In this document: positions 16,771 to 25,869 of the stretch, piece by piece
Position numbering within the stretch: the stretch's first letter is position 1
How the letters are laid out: the number at the start of each line of letters is the position of its first letter
Program-made: the position numbers and the translations under genes
The notes under the pieces: model-generated
Database searches by the model: none
What the model was told of the DNA's origin: nothing
The model's input: only the letters and a program-made list of their open reading frames with translations
Origin: Clostridia bacterium
Lineage (GTDB): Bacteria; Bacillota; Clostridia; Christensenellales; Borkfalkiaceae
DNA length: 53,693 nt
NCBI GenBank assembly: GCA_017504655.1
Contig: JAFVQT010000013.1
Coordinates: forward strand, 1 to 53,693
Reading direction: 5' to 3'

Positions 16771-17437
16771 TACTTATCGGAAATCTGGTCTTGTCCCAGT
16801 TAATATTCTCCTTTACAATTTTGGCGGGATTACCTTCAACCGCGCAACCTTTTTTCATAATACTCTTTGTTATCACAGAATGAGCCCCAACGATATTATT
16901 TTCTTCTACCATAACGCCTTTAAGCAAGGTTGAGCCATAGCCAAGCCACACGTGGTCTTTTACTATAATGTCGCCAGGCTTATTAATTCTCTTGCCGTCT
17001 ATATCCAAAATGGAGTGTCTGTCACTCGTAGTAAAATAAACGTTCGTAGAAAACATACACGACTGCCCTATAAGTATTTTGCTACCCTCTAAACAATACA
17101 TTTCCGTTTTTCCACAAATCATTGTATCTTTATTTATTATAATTTCGTTATTGTCTTCTTCTATACAAATGTATAAATTCTTTAATATGCAGCCGTCTTC
17201 TACTAAAATCTTGTTATTATTTCCTAGTATGAGGCAAGTAAAGTCCATATTGCATTGCGGATTTTTTATTATAAGACTATTATTGTTTCCTTTTATGCAA
17301 ACGTTTCCACGTTTCTGAATTCCCTCTATTTTAACTGTGTTTTTGCCCTTTATTTTAAACTTGTTATATCTAAAAATTCGACATATACACATTAGGATTT
17401 TGACTAAAAATTTATTGTTTTTTATTTGTTGTTTCAT
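16754..17437 (-). CDS. Hexapeptide-repeat O-acetyltransferase
   Basis: This 227-residue protein has a left-handed beta-helix of hexapeptide repeats in its C-terminal two-thirds, ending in the classic acyltransferase segment KDHVWLGYGSTLLKGV then NNIVGAHSVITKSI and GNPAKIVK. The catalytic His lies in TSDRHSI, as in WbbJ/CapG-type sugar O-acetyltransferases. It would acetylate a sugar hydroxyl using acetyl-CoA in the cytoplasm. The N-terminal part is Asn/Lys-rich and contains additional imperfect beta-helix turns. The gene is more A+T-rich than its neighbours, hinting at separate acquisition. Confidence 0.85.
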   Translation of the reverse strand: MKQQIKNNKFLVKILMCICRIFRYNKFKIKGKNTVKIEGIQKRGNVCIKGNNNSLIIKNPQCNMDFTCLILGNNNKILVEDGCILKNLYICIEEDNNEIIINKDTMICGKTEMYCLEGSKILIGQSCMFSTNVYFTTSDRHSILDIDGKRINKPGDIIVKDHVWLGYGSTLLKGVMVEENNIVGAHSVITKSIMKKGCAVEGNPAKIVKENINWDKTRFPISNANGQ

Positions 17438-17441
17438 AATT

Positions 17442-18446
17442 CTATTTTCTTTTTAACTTTCTCATTATCCAACTGAGCAAATAAACGTAAGGCTTTATAG
17501 GGAAAGGCAAAACTGCCAATCTTACTAAAAAATTGCACTGAATTACTCTGCTCGTCAAATGCCACCAAAGAAACCTGTAAGGATATAATCCGTCAGCCTT
17601 TAATTTTGCAAGTAATTCTTTCATTTCTTGCTTGCTTTTACAAAGCGTAACACCGTCCCAGATAATACTTTGACAGCACAGTCTTTTTCTTCTTTGAACT
17701 TCTCTTAATACGCTTTTAGGCAGCTCCTCTTTTTTACAACGCACGTATTCTTTTTCGTAGATTTTTGCAAGAGTCCACAGGTTTTGCTGATGCCTGCGCT
17801 TTTTATCTTCCGATTTATTATGCATTGCAGAGCCTTGTCTTTGGCGGTAATAATAAATTTCCGCTTTTGTTTCCAGCCCTATATGCTTGCGGTAATTTAT
17901 TTGAAAAGCCCAAAGGTAATCCTCGCCGTAGGCAAGCTCTTTATTATAGACTATCCCGTTATCTAAAAGATATTGCCTTCTGCAAATATACTGACATCCG
18001 CCGCCCTTTGAGGAATAGCCGATTTGGTTTTGTATTTCTATCTCCGTTGCTTTTTGCGGATTAAACCTACTTTCCTCTTCCACGTTAAAGTAATCGAAGG
18101 TTATAAGGTCTGCGCCTCTTTCATCCATTGCAGACAATAATCTGCCCAAACAATTTGGCGCGATATAGTCGTCGGGGTCTACAAACCAAACGTATTTGCC
18201 CGTTGCATTGTCAAGCCCGTTGTTTCTTGCCACGCAAACACCCGAATTCGGTTGTGAAATAATCTTTATATTACTATGTAGTTTTGTATACCCCTCTATT
18301 ACCTCTACAGAGTTATCTGGCGACCCGTCGTTTACACAAATTATTTCGTAATCTTCCTTTGCAATATCTTGGCAAAGAAGAGAGTCTAAACAATCGGGTA
18401 TAAACTTAGCGACGTTATATACGGGTAAAATTATACTTAGTTTCAT
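17442..18446 (-). CDS. GT2-family glycosyltransferase
   Basis: This 334-residue GT-A-fold transferase is similar in design to EpsJ-type enzymes. The N-terminal domain shows LSIILPVYNVAKFIPDCLDSL, the nucleotide motif VNDGSPDNS and the metal-binding FVDPDD at about residue 90. A basic C-terminal region with a hydrophobic stretch (PFPIKPYVYLLSWIMR) may attach it to the membrane. It starts 14 bp after rfbG and ends 4 bp before the acetyltransferase gene. Donor sugar is unknown; the adjacency to rfbF/rfbG makes a CDP-sugar donor a possibility only. Confidence 0.87.
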   Translation of the reverse strand: MKLSIILPVYNVAKFIPDCLDSLLCQDIAKEDYEIICVNDGSPDNSVEVIEGYTKLHSNIKIISQPNSGVCVARNNGLDNATGKYVWFVDPDDYIAPNCLGRLLSAMDERGADLITFDYFNVEEESRFNPQKATEIEIQNQIGYSSKGGGCQYICRRQYLLDNGIVYNKELAYGEDYLWAFQINYRKHIGLETKAEIYYYRQRQGSAMHNKSEDKKRRHQQNLWTLAKIYEKEYVRCKKEELPKSVLREVQRRKRLCCQSIIWDGVTLCKSKQEMKELLAKLKADGLYPYRFLWWHLTSRVIQCNFLVRLAVLPFPIKPYVYLLSWIMRKLKRK

Positions 18447-18460
18447 TTATTTATCCTTTT

Positions 18461-19531
18461 TTATTTTAAGCAAAAGAACTCTTCAATCTGCTTGTCCATA
18501 CACTTTGGCACGTCGCCACCAGACGTCCAAATCTTAGCCCACTCTACCGTCTTTTCGATAGCGGTTGTTAAATTCCAACGCGGTTTCCAACCGAAAACGG
18601 TTTTAAGCTTTGAACAGTCAAGCTTTAAAAAGTTAGCCTCGTGTGGGCCTCCGTCGTGCTTGTTTATCCACTTTAAGCCCTCGCCCCATTTTTCTACGAA
18701 AACGTCTACGAGTCTGCCTGTTTCGTAGCAGTCAATCTCATCAGGACCTACGTTATAATAATCTGCATACTTTATATCCTCGTATTGCTTTGAGGCTATC
18801 ATAAGATATGCATAAAGTGGCTCTAAAACGTGCTCGTAAGGGCGCGTAGAATAAGGATTTCTGACTATAATATCTCTTTTTTCTATCCCTGCTCTTATAC
18901 AGTCGGGAATAATTCTATCGTTTGCAAAATCCCCACCGCCAATTACGTTTCCTGCCCTTGCAGTAGAAATAGGCAACGTCGGCTTTCCGTCTTTATCCGT
19001 AAAGAAAGACCTTTGATAGCTGTGAGTTACAAGCTCCGAGCAAGACTTTGAGTTAGAATAAGGGTCATAGCCGTCAAGCTCCTCGTTTTCGCGGTAACCC
19101 CACGACCACTCCTTATTTAAATAAACCTTGTCCGTCGTTACGTTTAAAAATGACTTTACGCAAGAAGAATTTCTCACGCACTCTAAAATATTAACCGTAC
19201 CCATTACGTTTGTTTCATAGGTGTATTTAGGGTCTTTATAGCTATCTCTGACTATCGGCTGTGCGGCTAAGTGTAAAACAATCTCCGGCTGAGCCTTGTC
19301 AAAGGCCCTTTTAAGACTCTCGTAATCTCTTATATCGCCGATAACAGAGGTCATTTTATTCTCAACGTCGGCAAGCTCAAAAAGGGACGGATTAGTCGGT
19401 GCAGGCAATGAGTAGCCCGTAACAATAGCCCCTGCGTTTATTAAAATTCTGCAAAGCCAAGAGCCCTTAAATCCGGTGTGACCGGTTACAAAAACCCTCT
19501 TGCCTTTATAAAAGCTTAAATCAAAGGACAT
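18461..19531 (-). CDS. rfbG: CDP-glucose 4,6-dehydratase
   Basis: This extended SDR enzyme of 356 residues, from the start chosen here, converts CDP-D-glucose to CDP-4-keto-6-deoxy-D-glucose. It has the NAD loop GHTGFKGSWLCR, the active-site TTDKVY (about residue 125) and Tyr-x-x-x-Lys in DPYSNSKSCSE. The start at 19531 is preceded by GGGAGGAATAATT, while an upstream in-frame start would overlap rfbF by 43 nt and only translate its 3' end. It directly follows rfbF, the normal pairing. No RfbH/E1-E3 genes for 3,6-dideoxy sugars are present in the window, so the fate of the product is unclear. Confidence 0.92.
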   Translation of the reverse strand: MSFDLSFYKGKRVFVTGHTGFKGSWLCRILINAGAIVTGYSLPAPTNPSLFELADVENKMTSVIGDIRDYESLKRAFDKAQPEIVLHLAAQPIVRDSYKDPKYTYETNVMGTVNILECVRNSSCVKSFLNVTTDKVYLNKEWSWGYRENEELDGYDPYSNSKSCSELVTHSYQRSFFTDKDGKPTLPISTARAGNVIGGGDFANDRIIPDCIRAGIEKRDIIVRNPYSTRPYEHVLEPLYAYLMIASKQYEDIKYADYYNVGPDEIDCYETGRLVDVFVEKWGEGLKWINKHDGGPHEANFLKLDCSKLKTVFGWKPRWNLTTAIEKTVEWAKIWTSGGDVPKCMDKQIEEFFCLK

Positions 19532-19533
19532 AA

Positions 19534-20313
19534 TTATTCCTCCCAAATCTTCCAAGGTGCGTCGCCCTTGCTCCATAATTTTTCAAGCTGTTCCTTTTCT
19601 CTGAGCGTATCCATGCACTGCCAATAGCCCTTATGAGTACGGCTCATGAGCTGACCGTCTGCAACCAAGCGCACCATGGGCTCCTTTTCAAAGGAAATAT
19701 GGTCGCCGTCGATATAGTCGAAAATCTGAGGCTCCATTACCATAAAGCCTATGTTTATAAGGTCGCCGTCTAAATCGCTCTTTTCTCTGAACGCCTTTAC
19801 GCTTCCGTCCTTATCCAAATCTAAAACACCCTTATTCTGACCGAAGTTGTAAACGGAAATAGTTCCTATTTTGCCGTGCGATTTATGGAAAGCCAAAAGC
19901 TCGTTTACGTCGATATCGCCAACTGCATCGCCATAGGTCAGCATAAACGGCTCGTTGCCTATATAGTCCTTTACCCTCTTTATTCTGCCACCCGTCATGG
20001 TATTGAGCCCTGTGTCAACTATGGTAACCTTCCATGGCTCGGTTCTCTTATTATGTATAACCATAGAGTTCTCTGCAGTGAAGTCAAAGGTCACGTCGCT
20101 GGTATGTAAAAAGTAATCTGCAAACCACTCCTTTATAACGTGCTGCTTATAGCCTGCGCAAATTATAAACTCGTTAAAGCCCTGTGCAGAATAGCCCTTC
20201 ATAATATGCCAAAGTATCGGCTTTTCACCAATCTCTATCATCGGCTTTGGCTTTAAATGCGATTCCTCTGAAATTCTCGTTCCAAATCCACCTGCTAAAA
20301 TTACTACCTTCAT
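19534..20313 (-). CDS. rfbF: Glucose-1-phosphate cytidylyltransferase
   Basis: This 259-residue nucleotidyltransferase makes CDP-glucose from glucose-1-phosphate and CTP. The N-terminal AGGFGTRISEESHLKPKPMIEIGEKPIL is diagnostic of RfbF (given here for recognition at residues 7-34; key residues are Gly-rich loop, Arg13 and Lys23/25). The motif LTYGDAVGDID carries the metal-binding Asp residues. Length is normal (about 257). It is the first of the rfbF-rfbG pair, with stop and next ATG separated by 2 nt. An 85-bp A+T-rich gap upstream is the largest inside this part of the locus and could hold a secondary promoter, although I see no strong one. Confidence 0.93.
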   Translation of the reverse strand: MKVVILAGGFGTRISEESHLKPKPMIEIGEKPILWHIMKGYSAQGFNEFIICAGYKQHVIKEWFADYFLHTSDVTFDFTAENSMVIHNKRTEPWKVTIVDTGLNTMTGGRIKRVKDYIGNEPFMLTYGDAVGDIDVNELLAFHKSHGKIGTISVYNFGQNKGVLDLDKDGSVKAFREKSDLDGDLINIGFMVMEPQIFDYIDGDHISFEKEPMVRLVADGQLMSRTHKGYWQCMDTLREKEQLEKLWSKGDAPWKIWEE

Positions 20314-20398
20314 ACCTTACTCCCTTACGATGTTATATTTTATTTATATAATAATGATTACTGTATTACCGCTTGATCTGACGGAGTTTTCTTATTTA

Positions 20399-21325
20399 TT
20401 ATCCCATTACCTTTAAAGCTAACCTTTTAAAAAACGACAGCCTTTTATTTTTGCTCAGCTTATATTTAAGGTTATCCTCTTTAAGCATCTTTCTGAAATC
20501 ACCGTCAAGCGCTCTATGCTTGATCGCAGACGCGTACCATTTGCCAAGCATTGCCTGAGAAAGAGCTTGTGAATACTGCGATTCGCCTTCGCAAACCTTA
20601 ACAACCTCTCTATATGCCAAAATATGAGATTTTATCATATCCCTGACGTCATTTTTAGTTTCTCTTGCATCGCTTTCGTCATGACGGCAATAATAATATC
20701 TCCTCTTGTCGCTATGCGATACCTTCCTTGCCTTTAAAAAGGCTTCCGAAATAAATATTGCATCCTCGCAACCAATTCCTTTAAACTGCACGCCATCTAA
20801 TATCTCTTTCTTGAAAATCTTATTCCAACGCAAAAAACTAAAAAGATTTACGTCACCGTCGCCGTAGCAATGCCCAAACGCCTCTTCGCCCGTGTATACG
20901 TCCACGGGGTATGCCGTTGCACCTATCTTTTTTACATCCTCTTGAATTTCTCCGTTTACAACGTGATAAAATGAGCATTGGCAAATATCGGCATCGTTGG
21001 ATTCCAAGTCCTTAACGAGCGTTCTTAAATACTTTTCGGTAACGTAATCGTCAGCATCCACAAACGTCACGTAGTAGCCGGTAGCAAGCATTAATCCATG
21101 ATTCCTGCACGCAGACGCGCCTATGCTTGCCTCGAGATGAACAACCCTGAATCTCCCGTCCTTTTCAGCATACTCGTCGCAAATTTCACCGCTTTTATCG
21201 GGTGAGCAATCGTCTATGAGTATTGCCTCCCACTCGGTGTAAATCTGGTTTATAATGCTTTCTAAGCATCTGGAAAGATACATTTCCACCTTGTAAACGG
21301 GTATTATAATACTTACCTTGTTCAT
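20399..21325 (-). CDS. GT2-family glycosyltransferase
   Basis: This GT-A-fold transferase has 308 residues from ATG 21325, which has a GGAGG site. A longer frame starting at 21418 would add 31 residues that merely translate the end of the upstream EpsG-like gene. The motifs are VSIIIPVYKVEMYLSRCLES, LIDDCSPDKS and FVDADD (about residue 90). The C-terminus (KRLSFFKRLALKVMG) is basic and amphipathic. It starts 2 bp after the polymerase gene, so translation is coupled. Substrate is unknown. Confidence 0.88.
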   Translation of the reverse strand: MNKVSIIIPVYKVEMYLSRCLESIINQIYTEWEAILIDDCSPDKSGEICDEYAEKDGRFRVVHLEASIGASACRNHGLMLATGYYVTFVDADDYVTEKYLRTLVKDLESNDADICQCSFYHVVNGEIQEDVKKIGATAYPVDVYTGEEAFGHCYGDGDVNLFSFLRWNKIFKKEILDGVQFKGIGCEDAIFISEAFLKARKVSHSDKRRYYYCRHDESDARETKNDVRDMIKSHILAYREVVKVCEGESQYSQALSQAMLGKWYASAIKHRALDGDFRKMLKEDNLKYKLSKNKRLSFFKRLALKVMG

Positions 21326-21327
21326 AA

Positions 21328-22377
21328 TTAACCTCCGAAAAGTGAGAATCCCGTATACGACCGCGCGTATAGCATATAGGCTAAGAATACAGCAAAAACA
21401 AGCCAGTATGCCCACCAATAATTCGATTCCTTTTCAAATTTAGAAACGACGTTTGCTATCATAAACATTCCGTAAACGCTGAAATACATACTCATACGGA
21501 AGATGTTATCTATTCTGATTGCGAAGATTTGGAATACAAGCCCCAAAACAATCATGTTGAGCAGTGCCCTACCCTCTCTGTCCTCCAAGCAGTATTCTCT
21601 TTGCAGAACAAAGCAAATTACGGCTATACCAAGCTGAACGACGTAGCCGAATATAGAAAGACCTGTCGTAACGTCTGCATATTTTTCTACGTCGTCGTTC
21701 CAAGCGAGCGTTCTTACGATTTCGTTTATTGCGGAAGGGAATAAAAACGCAATCGTGGCTGATGCAACGACGAGTAAAATTTGAACAATTCCGAATTTTT
21801 TATTTATTAAAAAGTAGGTGAGGATAAATATTATACACGACGAGTGGAACAAATACCCCAAAAAAACGAATAGGGCGAACTGTATCGGCTTTCTGTCGTA
21901 CGCCTTTACAAAAGCAAAAAAGCAAAAGCCCATTGCCATAGTTTGTCTTATACCCGTCATCGTGAAGAAGACGTAAGATATACACGTTAAGCCCAAGGTC
22001 GTCAAAAACGGTATTTGACTGAATCTTCTTAACGCATAGATAAATCCCGTATAATAGAGCACCGAAACCATCAACAGCCAAACTCTGAACGGCAAGCCCA
22101 TGCTACCGAGTGTTGACGATAAAAAATGATAAACAGGGTCTTTTTTGTTAATTTTAAAGATTGTGTAATACCTGAGCTTTATAGACATTTCCGAGTACAT
22201 CTCGTAGAACTCTTTATAAACCTTGGTATCAGTATAAAAGCCAATAGAACGGAAAGCGGTAATAAACACGAGTACCGCCCAAATTATCCACAAATATATT
22301 TTATCCTTTTTCTCGCTATGGGCAAACACCTGTGAAAGCCCGAACAAAATAGCGATTACGCCTAAAATAATTGTCAT
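21328..22377 (-). CDS. EpsG/Wzy-like polysaccharide polymerase
   Basis: This 349-residue integral membrane protein has about ten hydrophobic helices. The motif FTMTGIRQTMAMGFCFFA (about residues 135-152) and the region with FHSSCIIF are typical of the EpsG family. Such proteins polymerise repeat units on the outer face of the membrane after the flippase has moved them. It is the only polymerase candidate in the locus. It sits between a GT4 gene (3 bp gap upstream) and a GT2 gene downstream. Confidence 0.87.
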   Translation of the reverse strand: MTIILGVIAILFGLSQVFAHSEKKDKIYLWIIWAVLVFITAFRSIGFYTDTKVYKEFYEMYSEMSIKLRYYTIFKINKKDPVYHFLSSTLGSMGLPFRVWLLMVSVLYYTGFIYALRRFSQIPFLTTLGLTCISYVFFTMTGIRQTMAMGFCFFAFVKAYDRKPIQFALFVFLGYLFHSSCIIFILTYFLINKKFGIVQILLVVASATIAFLFPSAINEIVRTLAWNDDVEKYADVTTGLSIFGYVVQLGIAVICFVLQREYCLEDREGRALLNMIVLGLVFQIFAIRIDNIFRMSMYFSVYGMFMIANVVSKFEKESNYWWAYWLVFAVFLAYMLYARSYTGFSLFGG

Positions 22378-22380
22378 AAA

Positions 22381-23586
22381 TTACCGTTCAATAAGTTCCT
22401 TGTATACTTTTATAAATTCGTTCAGGGTCGTTTCCTTATTCATCGACCTCACTATAAACTGCCTGCATCTGTCTGTGTAACAGCTCTTGCCGTCACTTTC
22501 TATTTGCTTTAATTTTTCTAAAACTCCGTCTACGTCCTTAGGTGCTGCTACGTAGCCGCAGCCCTCCCCTATAAGCTCGGGGTTTGCAGTAGAATTAAAC
22601 ACTACCGCCGGTGTTCCGCAAGAGAGAGCCTCTGCAGTAACCTTACCAAACGTTTCTTCTACCGACATCTGCACGAAAACGTCTGCCATAGAATAGTATT
22701 TTGCAAGCTCCTCTACACTTTCGGTATGCCCTACGTGCATTATATTTTGGGGTAGCTCGGTGTTTTGCGGAAGTCCGCCAACGAAAACTATCCTATAATT
22801 ATCCGGCATTTTACTTGCCAAATCCTTAAATAAAGATAAGCCCTTGCTCTCGTCAAGACAGGTCGCCACGCCAAGCACGACGAACTTGTCCTCTAAGCCC
22901 AATTTTTGTCTTAAATCGGACTTTGACGGCTTGAACGAATCAACGTCTATAGAGTTGTAAATTCTCTTAATTACGTTAGCTTTACCCATTATTGACTTTT
23001 TAGCCTCGCCAAGCAGCCAATCTGAAACGGCTATTACACCGAATTTTTCTAAGGAATCGTAAACAGCCTTTTTATCGTTGTACATTTTCTTGGTTCTGTC
23101 AAAAAACCAAGTGGGGTTACAGCTTTGAAGCTGTGGGCATTTATCGCACTCCGTTTGCCACTTATAACAGTTTGCGCTTGTAAAATGCGAGCATTTGCCG
23201 GTAAAAAGCCAACAGTCGTCCAAAACGAAAAGAACGGGAATTTTTCTTTTGGCAACCTCTTTGAAAAAGTAGTTGAAATGAATATAATTTCCGTGTAGCA
23301 CCTGAACGTGAATAACGTCGGGCTTTTTTTCGTCAACGAGCTTTAAAAGCTTTTTTGTCGCGCCCTTTGAATAATAGGCCTGCTTGCCCCAGAGCCTTGA
23401 CAAAAAGGCGTGCGCCTTATGGTCAAAATCACTGCCTATCCTGTAAAAACTGCTCTCGCCTACATACTTTAAGGGCGACGCAATATAAACCTCATGTCCC
23501 TCTCCTCTAAGCTTTTCGGCAAGGTCCTTCATCGACCTTCCGCTGCTGCGAGTGCCGTATATGGCGTTTATCATCAAAACTTTCAT
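22381..23586 (-). CDS. GT4-family glycosyltransferase with Cys-rich insert
   Basis: This 401-residue GT-B transferase belongs to a WcaC-like subgroup. The acceptor domain begins RSSGRSMKDLAEKLRGEG. The donor domain holds EETFGKVTAEALSCGTPAV (about residues 313-331), the retaining GT4 signature with its Glu-x7-Glu spacing. An insert around residues 125-155 (DDCWLFTGKCSHF, then CYKWQTECDKCPQLQSC) is rich in Cys and may bind a metal; it recurs in this subgroup. The ATG overlaps the previous stop (TAATG), so it is coupled to the upstream GT gene. Confidence 0.9.
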   Translation of the reverse strand: MKVLMINAIYGTRSSGRSMKDLAEKLRGEGHEVYIASPLKYVGESSFYRIGSDFDHKAHAFLSRLWGKQAYYSKGATKKLLKLVDEKKPDVIHVQVLHGNYIHFNYFFKEVAKRKIPVLFVLDDCWLFTGKCSHFTSANCYKWQTECDKCPQLQSCNPTWFFDRTKKMYNDKKAVYDSLEKFGVIAVSDWLLGEAKKSIMGKANVIKRIYNSIDVDSFKPSKSDLRQKLGLEDKFVVLGVATCLDESKGLSLFKDLASKMPDNYRIVFVGGLPQNTELPQNIMHVGHTESVEELAKYYSMADVFVQMSVEETFGKVTAEALSCGTPAVVFNSTANPELIGEGCGYVAAPKDVDGVLEKLKQIESDGKSCYTDRCRQFIVRSMNKETTLNEFIKVYKELIER

Positions 23587-24872
23587 TATTTCTTCTCTAT
23601 GAGCTCTTCCAACTCTCTCTTTAAATTAGATTGAATATCCCTTCTGTTGTGAAGCTTAACACCACATTCCCAGCCCTTTTTAGCATACTCGTCCAGATAA
23701 CTGTCATCGGATATAATTCTCTTTAAGACTTGCTCTAAATTTTTCTTGTCGCTGACAACGATTGCCGCGTCATGACGGATAAGGTGGTCGATTGACCCGC
23801 ATCTTGCGTCGCCGAGTGCAAGCTGAGGACGGCAAGCAACCATTTGACCTACTATTTTTGTAGAGAAAGATTCTCTAACTGCAAGCCACTCTTTAAGTCT
23901 GAACGACTCTACGTGAACAAGCACGTCAGCCTCCTTTTGTATCCTTTCAATCTCGGTGTAAGGAACTTTCCCTCTGAAGCTTATTGCCTTACACTTTTGG
24001 TATTTTTTAAGTATTGATTTTTTAAGCTGAGAGGCAGAATAAATATCAAGCGTTGCACCGCCCCCTATTTTATCTATCGCTCTGCCTATTCTTAAAAGCT
24101 CCTCCCAACGGTGATTGCCTAAATTGCCCGTAAAGACAAGCTTTCTCTCTTTGTTATATTCGGTTTTATAAGTTGGCTCGCCCTCGAAAACGTTTCCGTT
24201 TGCCATAATAATACATTCTTTTTTGAAGTATTTTTCCGCGCACTCCTTGCCTACCTCGGATACCACGTAAAGATAGTCGCAAAGCTTTATCGTCCTTTTA
24301 ACCTTGCCCCTTTGGGTGAGTCTGTCAAACCAGAAAAACGGATTTAAGGAAAACTGTCTTAAAGAATAGTTGTCGTCACCGTAGTAGCCTACCATTTTAG
24401 TAGGCTTAACCTTATAAACAAACTGGTCAACAGCATTCATATACGATTGCTTATAAACAGGAGTAAACATTACGTCTGCATCAAACTCTTTAACGACGCT
24501 TTTAAGACGCTCGTTTTTCCATCTTCCTATCCACCAAATAAAACGCCTACCCCAACCGAAAATTCTAAAATGCGTTTTTCTTGCAACGTTCATCCACTTG
24601 GTTTCAGATTTGCCCATCTCGTCCTTTTCGTCGATATTGTCTGGCTCTATAATCTTGCCTACCGGGTTTTTTCTGTTTTTAAGGTTTGCAACAATCTGCC
24701 CCATAGAAATCTGGAAATACTTGATGTTCGTCATTTCCGTCTTGGGGTTACCGCCCATGCAGTAGATATTTAAAATTTCTAAATTGTCTATCCCGCCGAA
24801 CAAATCGCTGAAAACCTTGCCGAAGCTGTTGTTTTTGTTCCATGGATAGTCTGAAATGATAAGTAGTTTCAT
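23586..24872 (-). CDS. GT-B-fold glycosyltransferase
   Basis: This 428-residue protein has a GT4-like two-domain layout. The C-terminal donor domain is recognisable from KLVFTGNLGNHRWEELLRI, then SFRGKVPYTEIERIQKEADVLVHVE and FSTKIVGQMVACRPQLAL, but it is divergent and lacks a textbook Glu-x7-Glu motif. Several Trp/Arg-rich segments around residues 105-125 could contact the membrane. It starts 1 bp after the GT2 gene's stop and overlaps the next gene by one base. Specificity is unknown. Confidence 0.78.
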   Translation of the reverse strand: MKLLIISDYPWNKNNSFGKVFSDLFGGIDNLEILNIYCMGGNPKTEMTNIKYFQISMGQIVANLKNRKNPVGKIIEPDNIDEKDEMGKSETKWMNVARKTHFRIFGWGRRFIWWIGRWKNERLKSVVKEFDADVMFTPVYKQSYMNAVDQFVYKVKPTKMVGYYGDDNYSLRQFSLNPFFWFDRLTQRGKVKRTIKLCDYLYVVSEVGKECAEKYFKKECIIMANGNVFEGEPTYKTEYNKERKLVFTGNLGNHRWEELLRIGRAIDKIGGGATLDIYSASQLKKSILKKYQKCKAISFRGKVPYTEIERIQKEADVLVHVESFRLKEWLAVRESFSTKIVGQMVACRPQLALGDARCGSIDHLIRHDAAIVVSDKKNLEQVLKRIISDDSYLDEYAKKGWECGVKLHNRRDIQSNLKRELEELIEKK

Positions 24873-24873
24873 T

Positions 24874-25869
24874 TTATCTTCCTCTATGATTTAAATAAAA
24901 GCCTAAAACTCTTGCCATCCCCCAATAGCCTAAAAGCTTATACACCTTTAACGCCTTGCTTACCTTTGGATGACTGTGATACTGCCTGATGTACTTCTTG
25001 CAAAATTCCTTTAAAGTCCGTCTTACCTGCTTTTTTTGAGCCCTGTCCATCTCAACGCTCCTTCTGAACGTCAATGCGGACGCTATCATGGCCTGATAGG
25101 TCACGTAATTCATCATTGCCTGATGCACGGGGTTTTCCTTATCGCAAAGTATACTCGGCGCACTGCTGATAATTTCGCAAAGGTCTTGTATGCTTTTAAA
25201 TCTCATAGTTCTGGTAACCGAGCCCTCTCTGTCCTTTCTGTAGACGTAAACAGACTCTGCAACCGCGTCTACCCTTGGGCTATAGCTGAACATTCTTAAG
25301 CACCAATCTATATCCTCAATGACCTTGCTCTCGTCAAAATAGCCTTGACTCTTTTCAATAAAAGCCCTTGAAATACACATTCCCCAAGCCGAGGGATTAA
25401 GCCTGTCGTGATTTATTAAAAACTCTATTTTTTTATGATTTTCAAGCCCGTCAAAGCCTGTAAAATCAACGGTATTAGGAATCATTTCCCTTCCCGTAGA
25501 GTCAAAATGGAATTTATAGTAAAGCTCTAATATGTCAGGGCTTGTCCTTTCAATTCTATCGTTGATTTTTGCTAAAACCTCACTATCTGCCCACCAGTCG
25601 TCAGAATCTAAAAAGCAGAGGTAATCGCCAATCGCAGATTTTATACCTAAATTTCTGCCGGAGGCCGCAGTTCCGTGCTTTTTATGTATAGCTCTTACCC
25701 TACCGTCCTTTTTTGCGTATTCCTCGCAAATTTCGGGGCATTTGTCGGGCGACTCGTTATCGACCAAAATAAGCTCGAAGTCCGTAAAGCTTTGTGCCAA
25801 AATACTGTCAACACATTGCTTTACGTATTTTTCTGTTTTATAAACAGGTACGATTATACTAAACTTCAT
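24874..25869 (-). CDS. GT2-family glycosyltransferase
   Basis: This 331-residue GT-A transferase shows FSIIVPVYKTEKYVKQCVDS, LVDNESPDKC and the metal motif FLDSDDWW (about residue 94). The residues after the second motif (HKKHGTAASGRNLGI) are a common GT2 pattern. The C-terminal region is basic. It is packed directly between two GT-B genes, with a zero-gap junction to the upstream GT4. The Asn in DNESPD where GT2s usually have Asp-Gly-Ser is a mild oddity. Confidence 0.88.
   Translation of the reverse strand: MKFSIIVPVYKTEKYVKQCVDSILAQSFTDFELILVDNESPDKCPEICEEYAKKDGRVRAIHKKHGTAASGRNLGIKSAIGDYLCFLDSDDWWADSEVLAKINDRIERTSPDILELYYKFHFDSTGREMIPNTVDFTGFDGLENHKKIEFLINHDRLNPSAWGMCISRAFIEKSQGYFDESKVIEDIDWCLRMFSYSPRVDAVAESVYVYRKDREGSVTRTMRFKSIQDLCEIISSAPSILCDKENPVHQAMMNYVTYQAMIASALTFRRSVEMDRAQKKQVRRTLKEFCKKYIRQYHSHPKVSKALKVYKLLGYWGMARVLGFYLNHRGR

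Noticed and set aside
19532..19576. Longer start for rfbG
   Set aside because: The extra codons only translate the end of rfbF; ATG 19531 has a proper GGAGG site.
21326..21418. Longer start for the GT2 gene at 20399-21325
   Set aside because: The added 31 residues read the 3' end of the EpsG-like gene out of frame; ATG 21325 has its own GGAGG site.
23049..23336. Minus-strand 95-codon ORF inside the GT4 gene
   Set aside because: It is an alternative-frame shadow of the well-supported GT4 gene, as are the many plus-strand frames over minus-strand genes.
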